Positions 10,196 to 17,589 of a stretch of 24,747 nucleotides of DNA are shown piece by piece. The stretch comes from Buchnera aphidicola (Melaphis rhois) (GTDB lineage Bacteria > Pseudomonadota > Gammaproteobacteria > Enterobacterales > Enterobacteriaceae), in assembly GCF_005080745.1 (NCBI RefSeq), contig NZ_CP033004.1, positions 259,815 through 284,561 of the forward strand, given 5' to 3'. Each line of letters opens with the position of its first letter. Positions within the stretch are counted from its first letter, which is position 1. Under the pieces are notes generated by a model that was given only the letters and a program-made list of their open reading frames with translations, did not search any database and was not told the origin of the DNA. A program made the position numbers and the translations under genes.

Positions 10196-10660
10196 TTAAC
10201 AAAAGTATCCAACATCTTTAAGAGTAGGATTATGAGCGGAGTATTGTGCTAAATTATTACATTTTTCGTTTTCAGGATGACCTGTATGTCCTTTTACCCA
10301 TTTCCAACTAATATGATGTATATATGATATTTTGTTTAATCGTAACCATAAATCAATGTTTTTGACAGTTTTGTTTTTTGTTGTTTTCCAGTTGTTTAAT
10401 TTCCATCTTTTTATCCATAATAATATTCCTTTTTTGACATATTTGCTATCCACTGTTATTTCAACAGTACATTGTTTTTTAAGTTTTTCTAATGCTGTTA
10501 TTACCCCCATTAGTTCCATTCGATTATTTGTAGTAAGATAAAAACCTTCACTAATAGTTATTTCACTATTTTTATATTTAATGATTGCGCTATATCCCCC
10601 TGGACCAGGATTTCCTAGACAAGATCCATCTGAAAATATCTTAACAGTACGTTGTAACAT
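10196..10660 (-). CDS. rnhA: Ribonuclease HI, with Asp134 replaced by Asn
   Basis: Degrades the RNA strand of RNA-DNA hybrids, removing R-loops and primers. The product is 154 residues (E. coli 155). Active-site residues seen are D11 (SDGSCLGNPGPGG), E49 (NNRMEL), D71 (TVDSKYV) and H125 (KGHTGHP), each one residue later than E. coli numbering. The fourth carboxylate, E. coli Asp134 in the block RCDELA, is Asn135 here: the block reads KCNNLA (codons AAT AAT). From memory, an Asn substitution at this position in E. coli RNase HI keeps much activity, so the enzyme may still work. The ribosome site AAGGAA is clear. The gene is head-to-head with dnaQ; only 17 bp separate the two starts, so each promoter must lie inside the other gene. 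Confidence 0.95.
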   Translation of the reverse strand: MLQRTVKIFSDGSCLGNPGPGGYSAIIKYKNSEITISEGFYLTTNNRMELMGVITALEKLKKQCTVEITVDSKYVKKGILLWIKRWKLNNWKTTKNKTVKNIDLWLRLNKISYIHHISWKWVKGHTGHPENEKCNNLAQYSAHNPTLKDVGYFC

Positions 10661-10677
10661 AATTATATTTCCTTGTA

Positions 10678-11418
10678 ATGATAATGTATAAATATATGAA
10701 AAATAATAAAAGAAAAGTTGTTTTAGATACTGAAACTACAGGCATGAATTTTACTGGATGTTTTTATATGAATCATAGAATTATTGAAATTGGTGCAATA
10801 GAAATTATTAATAATTATATTACAGGAAATAATTTTCATTCGTATATTTGTCCAGATAGATTAATAGATGAAAGTGCTTTTAAGATTCACGGTATTTCTG
10901 ATAGTTTTTTACTAAGTCAGCCGAAATTTTTTGAAATAGCTGAATCATTTTTAAAATATATTAACGACTCTGATGTGATTATTCATAATTCTAAATTTGA
11001 CGTTGGATTTATTAATTATGAATTAAGTATGCTCAAATTAAATATAAAAGATATTACTGAACAGTGTAATATTATTGATACGTTAGCTATAGCACGTAAA
11101 ATATTTCCAGGTAAAAAAAATACTTTGGATGCATTATGTTCTCGATATAAGATTGATAATAATCATCGAAAAGTTCATAGTGCTATTTACGATGCTAAAT
11201 TATTAGCTAAAGTATATATTTTTATGACTCATTTTCAAGAACCACTTCCATTTTTAAATGATAACATTTCACGTTACCATTGTGAAGAAAGTTCATCTTT
11301 TTCGAAATACATTCAATCAAAAATTGTACTAGCAACTGATCATGAAAATATCGTTCACGAAAGATATTTAAAACATATGATTAAAAAATCAGGAAAGTGT
11401 ATGTGGATTATAAAATAA
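10678..11418 (+). CDS. dnaQ: DNA polymerase III epsilon subunit (3'-5' proofreading exonuclease)
   Basis: Proofreading subunit of the replicative polymerase core. The product is up to 246 residues (E. coli 243). DEDDh exonuclease motifs are intact: ExoI VVLDTETTGMNF, ExoII IHNSKFDVGF and ExoIII VHSAIYDAK with its His and Asp. The C-terminal segment that contacts the alpha subunit is present and ends GKCMWIIK, comparable to the E. coli end. Three in-frame ATGs (10678, 10684, 10696) could start translation, none with a good ribosome site; the third gives an N-terminus (MKNNKRKVVLDTE) closest in length to E. coli. Head-to-head with rnhA and followed by tRNA-Asp, as in E. coli dnaQ-aspV. Confidence 0.96.
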   Translation: MIMYKYMKNNKRKVVLDTETTGMNFTGCFYMNHRIIEIGAIEIINNYITGNNFHSYICPDRLIDESAFKIHGISDSFLLSQPKFFEIAESFLKYINDSDVIIHNSKFDVGFINYELSMLKLNIKDITEQCNIIDTLAIARKIFPGKKNTLDALCSRYKIDNNHRKVHSAIYDAKLLAKVYIFMTHFQEPLPFLNDNISRYHCEESSSFSKYIQSKIVLATDHENIVHERYLKHMIKKSGKCMWIIK

Positions 11419-11436
11419 AATGTATATAAAACTAGG

Positions 11437-11465
11437 TTGACATATATAATATTAAATTATATAAT
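11437..11465 (+). promoter_or_regulatory. Perfect consensus sigma-70 promoter of tRNA-Asp
   Basis: TTGACA (11437-11442) and TATAAT (11460-11465) are separated by exactly 17 bases, matching the sigma-70 consensus at all twelve positions. The predicted start falls near 11472, about 17 bases before the mature tRNA 5' end at 11489, a normal leader length for a stable RNA gene. It begins 19 bp after the dnaQ stop. No other promoter in the window is this good. Confidence 0.85.
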
Positions 11466-11488
11466 TTTAAATTAGAGTTATCAATTGT

Positions 11489-11562
11489 GGTGCGGTAGTT
11501 CAGTTGGTTAGAATACTGGCCTGTCACGCCGGGGGTCGCGGGTTCGAGTCCCGTCCGCACCG
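11489..11562 (+). tRNA. aspV: tRNA-Asp (anticodon GUC), CCA not encoded
   Basis: A 74-base cloverleaf: acceptor GGTGCGG pairs perfectly with CCGCACC, anticodon GTC is at 11523-11525 in loop CTGTCAC, and the T arm is GCGGGTTCGAGTCCCGT. After discriminator G (11562) the DNA reads TGTTAA, so CCA is not encoded. It follows dnaQ just as aspV does in E. coli. Confidence 0.97.
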
Positions 11563-11924
11563 TGTTAAATTTTTACTAATGTTATATATTTTAAATTTTT
11601 CTCTTCTTAATTTTTACTTCAAATATTATTTTGACTAATAAAATTATTTTAAAAATATATACATATATTATCAGAACTTTAAATTACTTAAGATAAACAA
11701 AATAAAAAATGATATTTAATTAATTTTGGGATATATGCATAATAATTAGTTTATATATTGTATATGTTATGTAGTACTAAAATAATTTAGCATATTATAC
11801 GTTTTAACTTATTTCTTAAAACAATAATAATTTCAAATTTAGAAAAATAATTTTAGCATAAATTTTGTAATGTTTTTCTAATTAAATTCAAACAATTATA
11901 CAATTACATTGTTTTAGGTTTTTT
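11563..11924. other. 362-bp gap between tRNA-Asp and gpt, no gene recognised
   Basis: Very AT-rich DNA with no open frame of useful length, no tRNA-like fold and no strong hairpin that I can see. A possible -35 TTGACT at 11631-11636 lacks a well-spaced -10. It is likely a decayed junction, because gpt does not follow aspV in E. coli. The gpt promoter is presumably here but I cannot place it. Confidence 0.5.
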
Positions 11925-12395
11925 ATGAGTAAGAAATATATTGTTACTTGGGATATGCTACAAATTTATGCTAGAAAGTTAGCTTATAAATTACTTCCAG
12001 TAACACAGTGGAAGGGTATCATTGCAGTAAGTAGGGGTGGATTAATCCCATCAGCACTATTAGCTAGAGAACTAAATATTAGATTAATAGATACTATTTG
12101 CGTGTCTAGTTATGACCATAATCATTTAAGAGATTTAAAAATTTTAAAAAATTCTTCTATAAAAAGTATAAATGAGTCTAATGTAATTATAGTGGATGAT
12201 TTAGTGGATACTGGAGGTACAGGTAAAGTTATTCGTCATATGTATCCTAAAGCTGCATTTGTTACTATTTTTGCAAAACCAATGGGTAAATTGTTAGTAG
12301 ATGAATATATTATAGATGTACCTCAAAAAGTTTGGATTGAACAGCCATGGGATATGGGAATTTCTTATCAATCTCCGTTGATTAGAGATTTATAA
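11925..12395 (+). CDS. gpt: Xanthine-guanine phosphoribosyltransferase
   Basis: Purine salvage: transfers ribose 5-phosphate from PRPP to guanine or xanthine, giving GMP or XMP at the inner face of the membrane. The product is 156 residues (E. coli 152) and highly similar along its whole length. The PRPP-binding loop [12 protein letters not shown] spans residues 87-98, SRGG is at 36-39, and the base-binding end has WIEQPWDMG. The ATG at 11925 follows a TTAGG ribosome site. It stands alone, with 117 bp to the grpE start. In a genome with few purine-synthesis genes, it probably supplies guanine nucleotides from host-derived bases (inference). Confidence 0.96.
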   Translation: MSKKYIVTWDMLQIYARKLAYKLLPVTQWKGIIAVSRGGLIPSALLARELNIRLIDTICVSSYDHNHLRDLKILKNSSIKSINESNVIIVDDLVDTGGTGKVIRHMYPKAAFVTIFAKPMGKLLVDEYIIDVPQKVWIEQPWDMGISYQSPLIRDL

Positions 12396-12512
12396 TATTT
12401 ACGACTTATTCGAGCTACTTTATATTAATATATATAAAGATTTTTATTGTTAGATAATGTAGGATATTTTGAAATAATTTTAAAAATATTTTATTTTAAG
12501 GAGTTAACAGCA

Positions 12513-13076
12513 ATGGATATAAAAGAAAAATTATTAAAAGAAAGTAATGTTAATCATATTAATTTAGAAGATAATAAATCTGTGTTAGATTCTAATTCTA
12601 ATATTGATGAAAATAAAATACATATTTTAAGTAAACAAATTATTGATCTTAATACAGACTTAGTAAATCAAAAGTTATTAGCAAAAGAAAAGTTGAAGTT
12701 ATATCGTAATAGATCAAAAAAAGAGATTGATAATACTTATAAATTTTCTTTAAATAAATTTATAAATTTATTATTACCTACTATTGATAACATTGAACGT
12801 GCACTAAATTTGTTTAACAAAGAAGAAAAAATTTTTTATCCTATATTTGACAAATTAGAAAATGTTTTACAATCTTTTATTAAATTGTTAAAAAAATTTG
12901 GTTTAGAAATAATAAATGAATCTAATGTACCATTTAATCCTGATATACATCAAGCCATGGTTATTAAATCATCTACAAATGTAAAAGAAAATTATGTTAT
13001 TTCAGTTATGCAAAAAGGTTATTTACTTAATGGCAGATTATTGCGTCCAGCAATGGTTATAGTTTCTAAACCGTAA
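12513..13076 (+). CDS. grpE: GrpE, nucleotide exchange factor for DnaK
   Basis: Co-chaperone that releases ADP from DnaK. The open frame runs back to a TTG at 12447, but I choose ATG 12513 because a full AAGGAG ribosome site (12498-12503) sits nine bases upstream and the extra 22 residues match nothing in GrpE. The resulting 187-residue protein (E. coli 197) has a polar N-terminus, a long coiled-coil helix (about residues 35-85), and the GrpE C-terminal beta domain with the signature-like NPDIHQAMV..VI..MQKGYLLNGRLLRPAMV. I see no sigma-32 promoter upstream. Some symbionts of this group carry two grpE copies, so this may be one of a pair. Its E. coli neighbours nadK, recN and bamE are missing between it and rnfH. 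Confidence 0.93.
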   Translation: MDIKEKLLKESNVNHINLEDNKSVLDSNSNIDENKIHILSKQIIDLNTDLVNQKLLAKEKLKLYRNRSKKEIDNTYKFSLNKFINLLLPTIDNIERALNLFNKEEKIFYPIFDKLENVLQSFIKLLKKFGLEIINESNVPFNPDIHQAMVIKSSTNVKENYVISVMQKGYLLNGRLLRPAMVIVSKP

Positions 13077-13109
13077 GATAGAGATCTCTAAGCATATAAT
13101 AATATTTTT

Positions 13110-13153
13110 TTCTTGCAGAAAATTCAAAACATTTAATGTTTATTCTGCAAGAA
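13110..13153. terminator. Inverted repeat shared by convergent grpE and rnfH
   Basis: TTCTTGCAGAA (13110-13120) is the exact complement of TTCTGCAAGAA (13143-13153). Inside the 22-base loop a second pair, AAACAT (13127-13132) with ATGTTT (13136-13141), closes a three-base loop. The right arm overlaps the last codons of rnfH. A two-sided terminator between convergent genes is the simplest reading, but neither strand shows a T-run on the correct side, so an mRNA-end stabilising hairpin is an alternative. Confidence 0.5.
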
Positions 13154-13445
13154 TGTTTACGTCAACTTTTTTTTTTAATAATGCCTTCTTTCTTCTTAAT
13201 GATTTTGGATCTATTAATAATGGTCTATAAATTTCAATTCGATCTCCATGACACACAATATCTGTTAAATTGATTATTCTTCCATAAATTCCTACATTAT
13301 TTTGTCTTATATCTACTATTTTAGTATCAATAATATTAGAGTCTAATATAGCTTGTTCTATAGATACTTCATGTTTTAATGTTATTTTTTTTATATATTG
13401 CTTATTTTTTAAAGCATATATAATAGTAACTTCAATGGATTTCAT
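13140..13445 (-). CDS. rnfH: RnfH-family ubiquitin-like small protein
   Basis: A 101-residue member of the RnfH/YfjF family (E. coli 96 residues), with a beta-grasp, ubiquitin-like fold. Its role is not well established: it was named for linkage to Rnf electron-transport genes in other bacteria, while in enterics it forms an operon with ratA. Conserved blocks are the YALKNKQY..K.TL start, the NNVGIYGR.INLTD centre, and GDRIEIYRPLLIDPKSLRR near the C-terminus. In E. coli ratA-rnfH is divergent from smpB; here ratA is lost but the divergence from smpB is kept (125-bp gap). The stop codon sits in the hairpin shared with grpE. Identification is firm, function is not. Confidence 0.9.
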   Translation of the reverse strand: MKSIEVTIIYALKNKQYIKKITLKHEVSIEQAILDSNIIDTKIVDIRQNNVGIYGRIINLTDIVCHGDRIEIYRPLLIDPKSLRRKKALLKKKVDVNILAE

Positions 13446-13570
13446 TTTATATATAATGTTATTATTATTTGTTAAGTATAATATAAATCGTTATATTAAT
13501 AGTAATTTATGAAGTAAACATGATATATATTTATAACAAAGATATCTATTGTATTTAAGGTGCGTTAGTT

Positions 13571-14050
13571 ATGAAAACAGAACGAAAAGTAAATAACTCA
13601 ATTGTTAACATTGTTGTTAATAGAAAAATAAAATATAGATATTTTATAAAAGAAACATTAGAAGCGGGTTTAGTATTATTAAGTTGGGAAGTAAAATCGT
13701 TTAAATTAGGACATATAAACATAAGTGATAGTTATGTTTTGTTTAATTTGAATGAAGCTTATTTAACTGGAGCGAAATTTAATTCTATTTATACTACTCA
13801 TTCATATACATTTAGAGATTCTAATAGAAATAGGAAAATTTTATTACATAAAAATGAAATTACTTTATTATATAATAGAATATGCAAGGAAGGTTATTCT
13901 GCTGTAACTTTATCGTGCTTTTTAAAAAATAGTTGGTGTAAAATAAAAATAGCTATTGTTAAAGGAAAAACAAAATACGATAAACGTGAAACAGAAAAAA
14001 AATCTCAATGGAATATTGAGAAAAATCGACTTATGAAAAAATCAAGTTAG
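13571..14050 (+). CDS. smpB: SsrA-binding protein SmpB
   Basis: Binds tmRNA and delivers it to stalled ribosomes for trans-translation. The product is 159 residues (E. coli 160). The beta-barrel core has the family blocks LEAGLVLLSWEVKS, ISDSYV and HKNEI, and the basic C-terminal tail (GKTKYDKRE..KK) that enters the ribosome is intact. The ATG at 13571 has an AAGGTG ribosome site eight bases upstream. In E. coli ssrA follows smpB; here tadA follows after 57 bp, so the tmRNA gene must be elsewhere. Divergent from rnfH. Confidence 0.96.
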   Translation: MKTERKVNNSIVNIVVNRKIKYRYFIKETLEAGLVLLSWEVKSFKLGHINISDSYVLFNLNEAYLTGAKFNSIYTTHSYTFRDSNRNRKILLHKNEITLLYNRICKEGYSAVTLSCFLKNSWCKIKIAIVKGKTKYDKRETEKKSQWNIEKNRLMKKSS

Positions 14051-14107
14051 CTTTTTAAGTTACGTCATATTACTATTAATACAGTAAAATTCGTTTAGGA
14101 TAAGCAT

Positions 14108-14566
14108 ATGAATAAAGATGATAAATATTTTATGAAGTGTGCTATTAGATTAGCTAAACTAGCTGAAGTAGATGAAGAAGTCCCAGTTGGTGCAGTATTA
14201 GTATTAAACAATATTATTATTGGACATGGTTCAAATAGTTCTATCTCGAAGCATGATCCTACTGCTCATGCCGAAATAATAGCTTTTCGTGCTGGAGGAA
14301 CTGTTTTAAAAAATTATCGCTTATTAAATACAACATTGTATGTCACATTAGAACCTTGTTTTATGTGTTACGGAGCTATTATTCATAGTAGAATTTCTCG
14401 ATTAGTATTCGGAGCAAGTTATAACAATAAAAATGATTATTTTTGTTTGAATAACGATTTATTACGTGTCATAAAAAAAAACAATATAACTGTTACAAAA
14501 AATATTTTAAAAAAAGAATGTAGAAATATATTAAAAAATTTTTTTTGGAACAAAAGAAAAAAATAA
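14108..14566 (+). CDS. tadA: tRNA-specific adenosine deaminase TadA
   Basis: Deaminates A34 to inosine in the anticodon of tRNA-Arg(ACG), allowing it to read CGU, CGC and CGA. The product is 152 residues (E. coli 167). The zinc site and catalytic Glu are intact: HAE in the block DPTAHAEIIAF and PCFMC in LEPCFMCYGAI, followed by the conserved SRISRLVFGA. The C-terminal helix is lysine- and asparagine-rich. A TTAGGA ribosome site precedes ATG 14108. It converges with acpS across 26 bp that contain a short GTTTTT/AAAAAC hairpin (14567-14583), a possible weak two-way terminator. Confidence 0.95.
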   Translation: MNKDDKYFMKCAIRLAKLAEVDEEVPVGAVLVLNNIIIGHGSNSSISKHDPTAHAEIIAFRAGGTVLKNYRLLNTTLYVTLEPCFMCYGAIIHSRISRLVFGASYNNKNDYFCLNNDLLRVIKKNNITVTKNILKKECRNILKNFFWNKRKK

Positions 14567-14592
14567 GTTTTTTTAATAAAAACGATATTACT

Positions 14593-14976
14593 TTACTTAT
14601 TTTCAAAAATCACTAAAGTAGATACGTATAGTTTTTCATCAGTTATGCTGATATGTATTGAATTTATATTTAAAATTTTAGACATTTCCTGAGCTTTTTT
14701 TAGTAATCTCAAGTAGGGTTTTCCTAAATTATCATGATATAATTCAAAATCATTAAATGTTATTCCATTTTTTATTCCTATACCTAATGCTTTTGAAGCT
14801 GCTTCTTTAGAAGAAAATCGTTTTGCTAAAAATAAAATAGGATATGCATTTTTTTTATATTCATGTAATTCAAATTCAGATAATATACGACATGCAAATT
14901 TATTTCCTAACTTACTTATAACACTTTTTATTCGTTTAATAGATACAACATCTATACCTATTCCAATAATACTCAT
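14593..14976 (-). CDS. acpS: Holo-[acyl-carrier-protein] synthase
   Basis: Transfers 4'-phosphopantetheine from coenzyme A to acyl carrier protein, activating fatty-acid synthesis. The product is 127 residues (E. coli 126). Motifs are intact: GIGIDVVSIKRI (metal-binding Asp near residue 9) and RFSSKEAASKALG (second metal ligand Glu near residue 58). An AAGGA ribosome site lies upstream of ATG 14976. It is last in the lepA-lepB-rnc-era-acpS series; E. coli has recO and pdxJ between era and acpS, both lost here with only 56 bp left. With fabI in the same window it implies that some fatty-acid synthesis is retained. Confidence 0.95.
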   Translation of the reverse strand: MSIIGIGIDVVSIKRIKSVISKLGNKFACRILSEFELHEYKKNAYPILFLAKRFSSKEAASKALGIGIKNGITFNDFELYHDNLGKPYLRLLKKAQEMSKILNINSIHISITDEKLYVSTLVIFENK

Positions 14977-15032
14977 AATGTTTAGTATCCTTAACTAATA
15001 TAAAATTTATTAACATATATTTGTAATAGAAC

Positions 15033-15884
15033 TCATTTATCATTCTTTGCTACAAATAATATAAGATGTACTGATTTTTTTAAATATTTTTCTAGCGTTT
15101 TTCTAGCTATAGTGCCGCATAATTTAATTTTTTTCCCTTTATTTCCAATAACAATTTTTTTATGTTGATTGTTTTTTACAATAATTATAGCTCTTATAAC
15201 GCAAATATTTTTTGTGTTAAAATAAATATTTTCAACTTTGGTTTTAATCGAATAAGAAAGTTCGTTACCTAAATAAAATATAAATTTTTCTCGAATAGTT
15301 TCTTCAATTTTAAAATTCAAACTATAATTTGTTATTTGACTTGAAGAAAATTGATGTTTAGACATAGGTAAAATATTTTTAACTATTTTATATAATACAT
15401 CAATATTTTCTCCTGTTTTTGCTGAAATAGGTAAAATATGCTTAAATAAATATTTTTTTCTTAAATAGTCCATATAAGGCAATAAAATTATTTTATTTAA
15501 TATTTTGTCGTTTTTATTTATAATTGCGATTATAGGAGTGGTATTATGTTTTATAGTATTTAAAACTAATTCATCTTCTAATGTCCAATTAGTTTTTTCT
15601 AAAATTAATAAAATTAGTTCTGAATTATTACATAATTTATTAATGCAACTACGTGTTTTTTTATTCACAAAATCTGTATGTTTGTATGATATACCTGGAG
15701 TATCTATATAAATTGATTGATACAATCCATCGTGATGAATTCCAATAATATTATTTTGAGTAGTATGCGGACGTTTAGAAACTATAGATATTTTGTTTTT
15801 TACTAATTTGTTAATTATAGTTGATTTTCCTACATTTGGTTTACCAACAATAATAATTGTACCACAATAATTTGCCTGTTTCAC
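15033..15884 (-). CDS. era: GTPase Era, shortened C-terminus
   Basis: Essential GTPase that binds 16S rRNA near its 3' end during small-subunit assembly. The product is 283 residues, against 301 in E. coli. The GTPase domain has GKPNVGKST (G1), DTPG (G3) and NKND (G4); the KH domain has the [10 protein letters not shown] loop. The protein stops after [13 protein letters not shown], so the last ~18 residues of the E. coli protein (starting GWADDE) are missing, and I find no trace of them in any frame downstream. The start is GTG at 15884, overlapping the rnc stop in GTGA, so translation is coupled to rnc as in E. coli. Its RNA target, the 16S 3' end, is unchanged in this window. Confidence 0.95.
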   Translation of the reverse strand: MKQANYCGTIIIVGKPNVGKSTIINKLVKNKISIVSKRPHTTQNNIIGIHHDGLYQSIYIDTPGISYKHTDFVNKKTRSCINKLCNNSELILLILEKTNWTLEDELVLNTIKHNTTPIIAIINKNDKILNKIILLPYMDYLRKKYLFKHILPISAKTGENIDVLYKIVKNILPMSKHQFSSSQITNYSLNFKIEETIREKFIFYLGNELSYSIKTKVENIYFNTKNICVIRAIIIVKNNQHKKIVIGNKGKKIKLCGTIARKTLEKYLKKSVHLILFVAKNDK

Positions 15885-16561
15885 TCTAACCCCAACTTTT
15901 TTAGTGCGTTTTGTGCAGCTTCTTGTTCAGCTTTTCTTCTACTGGATCCAATACCAATTGATTTTTCGTTGATTCCGCTAATTTCACAGTAAATGGTAAA
16001 TAGTTGATTATGTGCTTCTCCATATACTCGTTTAACTAAGTATTCAGGCAACGGCAAATGTTTTGATTGTAGATATTCTTGCAATCTTGTTTTTGGATCT
16101 TTTTGAGTATCTCCAGGACTAATTTTTTCTAATCTTTTTTGATACCATTGTAGAATTAATTTTTCTACTGTTTTTAAATTACTATCTAAAAATATACTGC
16201 CAATGAGTGCTTCGATAGTGTTTGCTAATATAGATTCTCTTTTAAAGCCGCCACTTTTCAATTCTCCTTGTCCTAACTGTAAGTAGTTTCCTAAATTAAA
16301 CTCATTTGCTATTTTTGCTAAAGTATTACCTCTAACCAATGTTGCTCTCATTCTACTCATATCTCCTTCATTAACATTAGGAAAGTAATGATAAAGTGCA
16401 TTAGCTATAACAAAGCTTAAAATAGAATCTCCTAAAAATTCAAGTCTTTCGTTATGTTTACTATGTGCACTCCTATGAGTTAAAGCTTGAATTAATAAAT
16501 GTTTTTTTATGAAAGTATATCCTAAAGTTTTTTGTAATTTGTGTATTACATTATGATTCAT
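15881..16561 (-). CDS. rnc: Ribonuclease III, with catalytic Asp114 replaced by Asn
   Basis: Double-strand-specific RNase that releases pre-16S and pre-23S from primary transcripts. The product is 226 residues, the same as E. coli and collinear with no gaps. Active-site residues E38, E41, D45 (block [12 protein letters not shown]), E65 and E117 are present, but E. coli D114 is Asn: the block reads [10 protein letters not shown] (codon AAC). In known structures this Asp is one of the four carboxylates that hold the catalytic metals. The C-terminal double-stranded RNA-binding domain (about residues 155-225, with [14 protein letters not shown]) looks intact. The gene is otherwise strongly conserved, so it is clearly under selection. 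It lies 95 bp after lepB and overlaps era by four bases. Confidence 0.96.
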   Translation of the reverse strand: MNHNVIHKLQKTLGYTFIKKHLLIQALTHRSAHSKHNERLEFLGDSILSFVIANALYHYFPNVNEGDMSRMRATLVRGNTLAKIANEFNLGNYLQLGQGELKSGGFKRESILANTIEALIGSIFLDSNLKTVEKLILQWYQKRLEKISPGDTQKDPKTRLQEYLQSKHLPLPEYLVKRVYGEAHNQLFTIYCEISGINEKSIGIGSSRRKAEQEAAQNALKKLGLE

Positions 16562-16656
16562 GTTGTTGCCAATTATACTAATATAGTGATTTATATTTCG
16601 TGTAACAATTTTATGTATATTTTATTATCATGCATTTTAGAATGTCTTAAATTATT

Positions 16657-17564
16657 TTAATGTATACTTCCAATTCGGTTAATTCTAATGCTTGTTGGCC
16701 AGCTATTTTCTGTTTTTTTGAAACTCATCCATATAAAAATTGCTTTTCCTATTAAATTTTTCTTTGGTACAAATCCCCAATAACGACTATCTAAACTATT
16801 ATCTCTGTTATCTCCCATGACAAAATACATATCTTTCGGTACAATCCAAGTACCTTTTTCTTGATTAGGTTGTTTAAAGTATATGTCATTATTATCTATT
16901 ATTTCTTTTGAAAATAATATTTTATATTTTGATTGTCCTAATTTTTCTGTGCATATGTTTAAATTAACATTTTTTTCTATTTTCTTGTTATAATCGTAAC
17001 TATTATTCAAAAACATAGGTTCTATATCATATTTAAACAATTGAAAAAAATCACTTTGCTTTGTGTTAATATGAGGAATGAAAGTTTGTTTTTTATTGTA
17101 GTTTTTTTTGAAAGTGTTAAATTGTATAATTAAATTTTTAGTAAAGAAATTGTAAGTTATTTTATCTCCAGGCAATCCAATAACTCGTTTAATATAATTT
17201 AAATTGGAATTTTTAGGATGTTTAAAAACTATTACATCACCGTATTTAGGTTTATTTACATTGATTAGTATATTATTAGTAATAGGATTTTTTATTCCAT
17301 AAGTAAACTTTTGTACTAATATGAAATCTCCTACTAATAATGTAGGCATCATTGATCCAGATGGAATTTGAAATGGTTCATATAAAAAAAAACGAATTAC
17401 GAAGGTTATAATAATTATTGGGAAAAAAGACGCTATAAAATTAATCCAACTTATAGAACATATTATTTTTTTTTTATAAAATTATCTATTTTTTGAAAAA
17501 ACCAACACGATCCAGTAATACATGTAGATATTAGTAAGAACATAGTTAAATTATTGTTATCCAT
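16657..17564 (-). CDS. lepB: Signal peptidase I, split by a frameshift at an A10 tract
   Basis: Membrane serine-lysine protease that removes signal peptides. Reading from ATG 17564 (AAGAG ribosome site), the first 33 codons match the N-terminus and first membrane segment of E. coli LepB (MDNNNLTMFLLIS..., then FFQKIDNFIKKK) and end at TAA 17463-17465. The gene continues in another frame from the A10 tract (T10 at 17466-17475 on the plus strand): second membrane segment, then YEPFQIPSGSMMPTLL. One extra A restores a protein of about 302 residues (E. coli 324). The longest ATG-initiated frame starts at 17352 with MMPTLL and excludes the catalytic Ser (the S just before MM); it includes the catalytic Lys in NYIKRVIGLPGD and the block MGDNRDNSLDSRYWGFV. 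The remainder is well conserved, so transcriptional slippage is more likely than loss. lepA lies 25 bp upstream. Confidence 0.88.
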
Positions 17565-17589
17565 GTTTTTCTCTTATATTTATTGAAAT

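Noticed and set aside
12396..12497. Heat-shock (sigma-32) promoter before grpE
   Set aside because: I found neither a CTTGAA-type -35 nor a CCCCAT-type -10 box in the gap.
12447..12512. Upstream TTG start for grpE, adding 22 residues
   Set aside because: A full AAGGAG site sits correctly before ATG 12513, and the extra residues are hydrophobic and unlike any GrpE N-terminus.
17350..17352. ATG at 17352 as the true lepB start
   Set aside because: It would drop both membrane helices and the catalytic Ser, while both are clearly encoded just upstream across the A10 frameshift.
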